From Amoebophrya sp. AT5.2 (lineage: Eukaryota > Sar > Dinophyceae > Syndiniales > Amoebophryaceae), in contig RXOD01005933.1 in the NCBI GenBank assembly GCA_005223375.1, positions 1 through 11,924 on the forward strand: DNA of 11,924 bases, in the 5' to 3' direction. Positions within the stretch are counted from its first letter, which is position 1. Every line of letters starts with the position of its first letter. The position numbers and the translations under genes are program-made. Below are positions 7,101 to 11,924 of this stretch, in pieces. The notes under the pieces are model-generated. The model did not search any database. It was not told where the DNA came from and was given only the letters and a program-made list of their open reading frames with translations.

Positions 7101-8741
7101 AAAAACAAACGCCTTCATTCCGAGCTCCAGCGCGACGTGGCCCTTGTTCAAGTCCCCGAGGGGGGGCTTGGTGGTTCCCACAACCCGCTCGAGCCCCAGT
7201 CGGCTTTTCGCGAACCCATGCGTCGTCCAGACGTCAACGGTAGCGCGCGGAAACTTGTCGCCAGCAGCCTTCGCCTCTTCCGCCGCGAGGCGATTGAACA
7301 CGAAATACGCGAGCCGCATTTGTGGGTTGCGCTCTGTGAGCGCTTTTACGATCACGCCGGCGGTGGTAGTTTTTCCGCACCCGGCGCGCGCGTTTCCGCG
7401 GATAACGTCGCCAGCTTTGGGGACGAAGTCCCGAATTGCCTTCTGCTCCTCGGTCGGTTCGAAGCTTTTGGCTTTGTTCGCAGCGGAGGAAATCAACGAC
7501 GAGGAGCTACTACTGCTTCCGCCAAACTGGAACTGTGGAACCTGCACTACTTCTTGCTCCTGCTGCAGCGGGACGCGATATGGCTGGCCTGTCGTCGATG
7601 CAGCTCGACGGAAGCTGCTCTGAGACTCGATCTCCGGCGTCGGAGGGAACAACCGGCTGCCAGGGAATACAGCCGGTCTAGGTCGTGCAGTAGGTGCAGG
7701 AGCTGGTGAAGCTGTGAATAAGTTGTAGTTGTGCCGCCCGAATCCGTATCCGGCCTGCTGCTCCTGGTAGTTCCCCTGTGACTGCGAGAAAAGGTGCGAC
7801 GTGTTCAATCCACTCGCCTGGCTCTGGCTCTGCTCCTGCTGCTGGTGGTGATGATGTCCTTGGCCTTGCGTGCTCACTGCAGGTCGTGGCATCGGCGTCT
7901 GGCTTGCGGGAGGAGGCAATCCTGAAAAAGGTGCGCTAGCCGAACTCGGCAGGCCAGCCGATGGGAAGCAGGAAAATGCCGAACCGAGAGACGCGTGACC
8001 AGGAGCCGCGGCGAACGCTCGTCCGATGCCGCCGGTTTCGCCGCCCGTCGGCGGCACAGTCCCTCCTCCGCCGCGCTGCCAGAAAGATGCTGATGCGGCT
8101 GAGGCTGACGCGAAGAAACTACCGCCGCCAGAGCTTGCCGATGCGGATGCCGATACATGCCCATGCGAAGACGCATTAGACCTCGCGCCGCTATTCGCGT
8201 CAAAGGCAAAGTTCGCATTTGGAAATTGTGACGGAACACTACCAGAGCTGGTAGCGCTAAATTGAGGGACTGGTGGTCGTGATCGTGAAGGCGTCCGTGA
8301 GGAATGCCGGTTGTCGTTATCGCCCATCGTTGTCGCGGCACGAAATGCTGCTGGAGTTGTGACTGTTCTTGTGCCGGGTTGAGGATGTGTAGTTTGTCTA
8401 TCTGTGCTGGTCGTGGTCGTGGTGAGCCTGAACTGCCTCGCGGTAGCTGTAGAAGCCGAAAATTGCGCTCCAGTTGTCGTGTGACCCGGTGCGAGGAGAT
8501 TCTCTCGTTGCAGAAGGGCGGAGGCGCTGGCAGCCGGGGGGCTACCAAATGGGATGTGTAGTTGAGCAGGGTGCGGCGCTCTGACTTTCTCGTGTGGAAG
8601 ATTATGTGGCTGTGGCGCGGCCCCATCTTGTATTGTAGTTGCACGAGCACTCGTGGTCGTCGTCGATGGACCCTCTTGGCGGGGCGGAGGGCAGTTCGTC
8701 GGCCTGGTGCGTTCGTTGTTCAACGAATTTGCCGGATTCAT
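4188..8741 (-). CDS. FBH1/UvrD-type superfamily 1 DNA helicase with J-domain-like C-terminus
   Basis: A single uninterrupted frame of 1517 residues from the first ATG. The frame is open 11 codons further upstream without another ATG, after a TGA. Residues 1 to about 425 are low complexity (Ser, Ala, Thr, Gln and His runs). The helicase core shows a Q-type motif FEPTEEQKAI, Walker A GCGKTTT (about residue 450), motif II DECQD (about 765), motif III GDQHQRIYAWRGA, motif IV LSQSFRFG, motif V TVHALKGMEFNE (about 1205) and motif VI LYVAVTRAKR (about 1295). This pattern is closest to FBH1-like 3'-5' helicases, which restrain recombination in the nucleus. A disordered insert of about 230 residues between motifs IV and V contains PRKKQKT, a likely nuclear signal. 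No F-box is visible. ATPase motifs look intact. It ends with TGA. Helicase identity is firm; the FBH1 subgroup is likely. Confidence 0.9.
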   Translation of the reverse strand: MNPANSLNNERTRPTNCPPPRQEGPSTTTTSARATTIQDGAAPQPHNLPHEKVRAPHPAQLHIPFGSPPAASASALLQRENLLAPGHTTTGAQFSASTATARQFRLTTTTTSTDRQTTHPQPGTRTVTTPAAFRAATTMGDNDNRHSSRTPSRSRPPVPQFSATSSGSVPSQFPNANFAFDANSGARSNASSHGHVSASASASSGGGSFFASASAASASFWQRGGGGTVPPTGGETGGIGRAFAAAPGHASLGSAFSCFPSAGLPSSASAPFSGLPPPASQTPMPRPAVSTQGQGHHHHQQQEQSQSQASGLNTSHLFSQSQGNYQEQQAGYGFGRHNYNLFTASPAPAPTARPRPAVFPGSRLFPPTPEIESQSSFRRAASTTGQPYRVPLQQEQEVVQVPQFQFGGSSSSSSSLISSAANKAKSFEPTEEQKAIRDFVPKAGDVIRGNARAGCGKTTTAGVIVKALTERNPQMRLAYFVFNRLAAEEAKAAGDKFPRATVDVWTTHGFAKSRLGLERVVGTTKPPLGDLNKGHVALELGMKAFVFEKLSNGPLKSYDCPREFAWVDEAERAAFLRKEKKVKKAVGSVTQLVLLAFARFCQGDTTKVKSKAHVLAADLQAGSKSRWKRCFNAEDIAKKANALWAFVAKKIWWWMTDAGQERNSLLLRRKGPKFIPDGEEVPGRDKKNFANTNAGVSAIPHDAYLKAFQLQEPNLGKNNEQYCYLHPDAKLVKPRGRDKFWLRCSSSDKNCTVTGYENYDYMIVDECQDMTPCQAALFWKHQPHCAAYLLGDQHQRIYAWRGAKKDFEQTPAVKDFPLSQSFRFGPLVGEFAQRLLNHVARSAPGTPDSSKISGVATVQDESVENFRPKQLAEILARDRMVVCARSNKGLVDALFDFQGILGRWPRWKFVDKSDEDGGGAGGAGSKAAPAAGAAGVNTGGSTGPGSGVFCGAGDDFHDSQASSFGGASRPGSTHTTPNRGGSGAPPKRGAGGMRTYMRWDNQYKSFVALYLYCQKQKEKNRTDAQGQEAGTDAEREETEGDQDRKTSSPILGLDVDDDSDLDGAVPEDPGMVTGQDEATAALAQLQRGQGRQKELPRLSRPEARTNQEDEINQQASPSPSSSPRRPPRKKQKTAASSSTSKPPIVRFDTEEFDSFDELLEYCSEFQFSQAATRLWLIQQYGEKTEEVLAGLQEVHSDDNWEVKLGTVHALKGMEFNECLYLAADFHVLVDVDSQKQYPWERKTKKHFPNDCDKANENEEGRKDADGDGSDAEKDACNGLPQLKECRTSGHVEAMNLLYVAVTRAKRMVRCSAKVWLFFKLLQLREENPSASEDDYNHDHAEDEQEPPRCTRTGGRAFRRSIDPNTVDNLRKQHDSLWDQHRKRNWVISNPYEAAQKLRAIPWPPKNRNGLPDPCELVHPAVPSEVTKKFLQQCVRRYHPDKWEQVLAAAAAKIVAETGFLRGLGGCMSQQELENVKELLNRVTQLSAEALRAESEREPDAPSTAQQRNAAEENEKTA
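4285..4551 (-). other. J-domain-like C-terminal segment of the helicase (YHPDKW)
   Basis: Residues about 1398 to 1485 run IPWPPK, a helix ending in KKFLQQCVRRYHPDKW, then an Ala-rich helix and an ELENVKELLNRVTQL helix. A basic helix followed by the HPD tripeptide (codons 4430-4422) is the hallmark by which J-domain proteins stimulate Hsp70. The WP-plus-HPDK arrangement recalls the divergent J-like end of NFKBIL1-type proteins. The residues are seen directly; chaperone recruitment is inference. Confidence 0.6.
6489..6575 (-). other. Zinc-binding-like insert in the helicase, just before motif II
   Basis: The segment has a CxxH pair (CYLH), an RGRDKFWLRCS stretch and a Cx6C pair, about 15 residues before DECQD. 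The spacing and the G-x-FWxCS feel resemble zinc-ribbon or GRF-type fingers found on topoisomerases and nucleic-acid enzymes. Metal binding is inferred from the pattern only. Confidence 0.5.
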
Positions 8742-9001
8742 TCCAGCGTACTCGTCTGGTCGTTCAACCTCCAAAAATCACAACGGGTATCTGCCCGGAG
8801 CCGCTCGCGCTCCAAACCAATGCCAAAAATAGTAATAGATATCAGGTGCTCCTGCTCGAGCTCGATCTTGCCCTGAAGGACCGTGCGCGGAGGTGGAGAC
8901 CGTTTTTGCTTTCAAGCAGGAATGTAGGACCGATGATGACATCTCTTGTACTTGAATTTTTTTTCCTTGGACAAGGCAGAAAAATGGAGAAGAGAAGAGA
9001 A

Positions 9002-9020
9002 CCCTAAACCACCTAAACCC
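9002..9020 (+). repeat. Short interstitial telomere-like motif
   Basis: CCCTAAACCACCTAAACCC contains one exact CCCTAAA unit and a second CCTAAACCC with one disrupted spacer. This is the complement of the TTTAGGG telomere unit used by plants and dinoflagellates. It lies about 260 nt upstream of the helicase ATG. With fewer than three units it may be chance or a telo-box-like promoter element. Confidence 0.35.
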
Positions 9021-9152
9021 TTTACAGCGTGCTACTTGTCGAGCGGCAGTAGCAGAAGATGACGATATTTTTCATTTTTGCTTGCCTTGGTGAGATTTTG
9101 AAAGAATCAAACTAAAAAGAATTATTCATATAGGACAAGCAGTAGGCACGGA

Positions 9153-10400
9153 GTAGAGGTAGACGGACTGACAATAAATACATTCTCGCCCTGGCCCTTT
9201 CATACTCTCTGCGTGGAGTCGACTCTCCTGTCGCGGACAACTTGTTCGAGTTCGTCGTTCAAGTACCTCCGAAAATCAATGACAGACTCTGAATACCACG
9301 CTTATTGCGCTTGCTGCGCAAAAAATAGGTGCGTGGAAGGAAAAGAAATGCTCGCAGCTGCCACGGTAAAAAAGAGTACGAGTTGTATAATAAAGTAAAG
9401 CTCGTTCGCCTCGCCTCGTCCTGGTCCTGCCACTCCAGGTGGTGGCTTGTGGATCGGTTCTGTGTCGCGCGGATTTTTCATCTACACGAAGTGTTCTTGA
9501 TGTTGATGATCATGATCTTGATCATGTTGTGTTGATGGCTTGCCGCGGTGCTGTTCAGGCGACTTGATGGGTGGTGGCCAACATTGGTGGTTCTCTACAG
9601 AGCAAAGTGTTCGGGTTCTTCTGCGATTTCGGTTTCGCGTTCCAGCAGCTAGTACCAAAATTCAAAGTGGCAGCTACACAGACACAGAGGCTGCAACCGG
9701 TGAAAGTAAGGTGGAAAAGGAAATTGAGCAGTTCGACGCTTGCTTTTTTAATTTATCAATTTTATAAATTAGGTGCTACTCGTGGTCGTGCGCCTGCTTT
9801 GGAATTTGAGCGCTTCTTCAGCCTCAACTTACACGTACTGTCTGTGGCACCACACCGAGACGTGTTGGGGAGCAGTACAATGAAGTGCACAACAATTATA
9901 AAGATGAAGATGGACATGGAGGAGGTGGGAGAAGAAGAAATGCATAGATACGTGGCCAACCAGAACCAGAACTACATGACCTCGTTTGGCTTTGCCTGTG
10001 GAGGTCCTTGGAAGATGTAAGTTAGTAAGTGAAAGTGACAGCATAAGCATTGTTGAAGTTGATCGCGGATGGACATGGAGAAATGAAGTTAGTAGCAGAA
10101 CTGTGTGGTACAAAGTCAGCAAATGTATTTCTGTTCCGCTCGCGTAGTCTGGAATGATCGTGACATCTTCAAGGGCAAGGACATACTAACTTACGTCAAA
10201 ATCTAGCACTAGCACCATCACCATGTCAGATCCTTCTACGGGGATAAGGAAGCGAAATCACCAGCAACCTCGAGCCAGCAAAGGCACAATCTAGCGATCG
10301 ACGGCGCTTACAAATATTAACAAATTAATGCAGCAGGTGGCCGTGGCACCGGTAGAGGTAGACTATCTTCCTGCTTCCTCTCCGGCGCACGAGTCGACTC
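9153..10400. repeat. Paired direct repeats bracketing a gene-free 1.2 kb block
   Basis: GTAGAGGTAGAC occurs at 9153-9164 and 10352-10363, each preceded by GGCAC. The palindrome GAGTCGACTC follows each copy, at 9216-9225 and 10391-10400, in the same order and orientation. The spacing between the two elements differs (51 versus 27 nt), and no transposase frame lies between the copies. Confidence 0.35.
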
Positions 10401-10466
10401 AGGCGACTCGACTCTGCCCGTTTCCTCGTTTATGATCTTTAACTTCATAGACTTTTTAGACATTGA

Positions 10467-11083
10467 CTACGTCTTTGCGGTCCTGGTGCCGCTGCTTCGC
10501 TTCGTCGCGGCCTCGGCTTGTTGCTTCTCTTTGTCTTGTTTCACCATTGATTTCCTCAGTCGCAGTAACAGCTCCGCTTCGCCGCCCACTTTCTCACAGT
10601 TCGCTGCGTGTCTGTTCTCCGCCATTGCAACGAATCGTTGCTTTTCCTCGGGAAATTCTTCCAGCAGCTTTTCCACTTCGCTCCAGTGCAGCACGGAGCA
10701 CTCGCAGTGCCCGACCGACCGCACGGTGCTGCTCCGTCGCTCTTTTCCGTACAAATCCGGGTAGGCGTACGCCAACAGCGCCGACATCTCGCCGATCACC
10801 GAACCCGCACTGACGGTCGCGATCCGCTCGTCCCCGGCAAACACGTCCAGTTCGCCCGAGCGCACGAAGAACACCGAGCGGTCCTCACTGACACGGTCGC
10901 CCTCGGCAAAGAGTTGCTGCTGCGGGTGGAACATGACCGGGTTGCTTTCGAAAAGCTCCAGCAGCTTCCGCAGGAACAGAAGATCGGACTCCGGGAAGGC
11001 GGTCTCCAAGTACTGCAGAGTCTCGCCCTGCGAAAGCCGAAGCGTGGCCATCTCGGCAAGCGCACGCATCCGAATGGAACTAC
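10467..11083 (-). CDS. Second cyclic-nucleotide-binding domain (CNBD-B) with basic coiled C-terminal tail
   Basis: The frame from ATG 11069 gives 200 residues and ends at TAG. A CNBD fold is seen: LFAEGDRV, VFFVRSGELDVFAG, VSAGSVIGEMSALL, then RRSSTV and CSVLHWSEVEKLL. The phosphate-binding cassette keeps Glu94 (GE) and the Arg of RRSSTV (111 or 112), so ligand binding is plausible. About eight extra residues (AYPDLYGK) sit between them. The C-terminal 60 residues are charged and helical with a Lys/Arg-rich end. It could be a separate gene, or the last exon of the kinase/CNBD gene through a phase-1 intron 11246-11084 (donor gtgcat, acceptor gtgag). I favour one gene because tandem CNBDs are the rule in cyclic-nucleotide-dependent kinases and only about 150 nt separate the two. 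Confidence 0.72.
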
Positions 11084-11246
11084 CTCACGAGAGTTTTGAG
11101 GGGAAAAGCACTTGCACTGGACGTAGTTAGTACACCTACTTATGTATGTGAGTATTGCGACTGCGAGGAGGGATCATGAACTTAGCAGTTCTATGTTGAC
11201 CTTGGGATTAAGTAGGCATATTAGCCGCCAACGGCATCGGATGCAC
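11084..11246 (-). other. Candidate phase-1 intron joining CNBD-A to CNBD-B
   Basis: The donor gaag/gtgcat has the same hexamer as intron 4 of the repeat-array gene. The acceptor is tcgtgag. Splicing would remove the TAA at 11223-11221 and the TGA just upstream of CNBD-B, giving LHEEGSSIRMRALAEM. The acceptor lacks a good pyrimidine tract, so this is a hypothesis; otherwise the interval is an intergenic spacer of 151 nt between the TAA and ATG 11069. Confidence 0.4.
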
Positions 11247-11924
11247 CTTCTTCGTGGAGGATGTCTTGTGCTTCGACGCGCAGTAGTTTTGCTCCGTTCG
11301 GTCCAGCGTTTACCGTCGCTGTGCGCTCCGTGGAATTCAGCAGCAGAGACATCTCGCCGACGAGGGATCCCTCGCTCAAAGTTGTGATGTGCACGCCTTG
11401 TTTGTGCACCTCGAGGGTGCCCTTCTGAATCACGAACAGGCTAGCGTCGTCGATGAGCTGTCCCTCAGTGAAAAGTACATCCTTGGCTTGCAAGTTCAGG
11501 TAGCGCTTCCGGGAACGGGCCGAAGCGAGAGCCTCATCCAGGAGGCGGTCTGTCGAGTGATGAAAATTCAATTGGATTACTGATATAGTGGAGCGGGCTG
11601 TTCATATCGTGTTCGTGAAAACTAATATTGCGAAGATCAATAGTACGTCGATTTCCTCCAAGATTCATTGGTGTTCGTTGGTTCAAATAAAGAACAAAGT
11701 GAATGAGTACCTGACTGCATTGCCACCCTCGTCTCTAAATCCGCCACTTTCTCGCTCGCAAACCTTGATACCACAACAGCGCGTTCGCGGTGTATTGCCT
11801 TGCACACCATCTCCAGGGACCACCGGGCCGCCGGATCGGGGTGCAGCATGCCCTGCAGGATTTTCCGCAGGCTGTCTTCCTTTATGCGGCTGAATTGCAC
11901 CTTATGAATGCATTTAATACAAAA
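11221..11924 (-). CDS. Protein kinase C-lobe followed by a cyclic-nucleotide-binding domain (CNBD-A), partial at the window edge
   Basis: The exon 11924-11711 (open to the edge) encodes SLRKILQGMLHPDPAARWSL, matching kinase subdomains X-XI including the invariant Arg. After a linker, a phase-1 intron (11710-11580) leads into an exon with a CNBD: DVLFTEGQ, LFVIQKGTLEVH, LSEGSLVGEMSLLLNS and ERTATVNA. The cassette Glu (GE) and Arg (ERTATV) are both present, so cyclic nucleotide binding is expected. Unless spliced at 11247 to CNBD-B, the frame closes at TAA 11223-11221. The kinase lies N-terminal to the CNBD, the reverse of PKG, where CNBDs come first. Most of the kinase, including ATP-binding and catalytic motifs, lies outside the window, so activity cannot be judged. 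CNBD identity is firm; kinase identity is moderate. Confidence 0.72.
11580..11710 (-). other. Phase-1 intron between kinase end and CNBD-A
   Basis: 131 nt, AT-rich, with donor gtactc after ATGCAGTCAG and acceptor actatatcag. Removing it joins RVAMQS to VIQLNFHH in frame. The donor hexamer is identical to that of intron 5 in the repeat-array gene. Confidence 0.7.

Larger units (their letters stand above)
8742..10466. other. Gene-poor spacer upstream of the helicase
   Basis: About 1.7 kb in which no frame on either strand gives a recognisable protein. The longest plus-strand frame (9571-10020) starts at GTG, has biased composition and no family pattern, and ends in ATGTAAGTTAG, which could also read as a splice donor. 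The part next to 8742 should contain the helicase promoter and 5' UTR. A telomere-like motif, a paired direct repeat and a 10-bp palindrome (GATCATGATC near 9510) are the only structures noted. Confidence 0.5.

Noticed and set aside
6228..7709. Plus-strand open frame of 493 codons opposite the helicase
   Set aside because: It lies wholly antisense to the conserved helicase core, starts at GTG, is rich in Arg, Leu and Val, and shows no family pattern; it is a shadow of codon bias.
9490..9536. GATGATCATGATCTTGATCA-rich palindromic tract as a possible origin or binding site
   Set aside because: Short simple-sequence tract; no repeat spacing or partner features to support a function.
9571..10020. 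Plus-strand frame of 149 codons in the spacer
   Set aside because: GTG start, no recognisable domain and irregular composition; not enough to call a gene.
9829..10122. Minus-strand frames with hydrophobic stretches in the spacer
   Set aside because: Their Leu/Ser/His bias comes from repetitive opposite-strand codons; no family resemblance or splice context.
1..11924. Dinoflagellate-type spliced-leader RNA, tRNA or rRNA genes
   Set aside because: No sequence resembling these was found on reading both strands.

Overview
The window is protist nuclear DNA. All three recognisable genes lie on the minus strand, two of them are broken by short GT-AG introns (50 to about 260 nt), and exons are clearly more GC-rich than introns and spacers. 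No bacterial operon features, tRNA, rRNA, CRISPR or complete transposon is visible. Same-strand gene order, weak GTAC-type splice donors, kinase and cyclic-nucleotide-binding domains, a calpain relative and IQ-like repeats suggest an alveolate, possibly of the dinoflagellate or Syndiniales/perkinsid lineage. That placement is inference; no spliced-leader sequence was seen.

Reading in the direction of transcription, from high to low coordinates:
(1) 11924 to 10467 holds the end of a protein kinase catalytic domain, cut by the window edge. It is followed through a phase-1 intron by a cyclic-nucleotide-binding domain (CNBD-A), and then by a second one (CNBD-B) that is either in the same gene or immediately downstream.
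(2) 10466 to 8742 is a 1.7 kb stretch without a recognisable gene. It contains a short telomere-like motif and a pair of direct repeats.
(3) 8741 to 4188 is a long uninterrupted ORF for an FBH1/UvrD-type superfamily 1 helicase. It has a low-complexity N-terminus, a zinc-binding-like insert before motif II, a disordered acidic/basic insert and a J-domain-like C-terminus with an HPD motif.
(4) 4187 to 3390 is intergenic.
(5) 3389 to 79 is a nine-exon gene whose exons join in one open frame of 686 codons. It encodes seven copies of a module of about 65 residues carrying an IQ-like motif, fused to a calpain-type protease core. Lysine replaces the catalytic cysteine, and the frame closes at TGA just before the expected catalytic-histidine segment.

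The most notable point is gene (5), a probable calmodulin-binding array attached to a dead, truncated calpain core. It was recovered only by splicing: every junction keeps frame, and introns are present in some repeat units and absent from others at the same position. Genes (1) and (5) suggest second-messenger signalling (cyclic nucleotide and calcium/calmodulin). The helicase suggests DNA repair or recombination. Nothing shows that the three genes act together.
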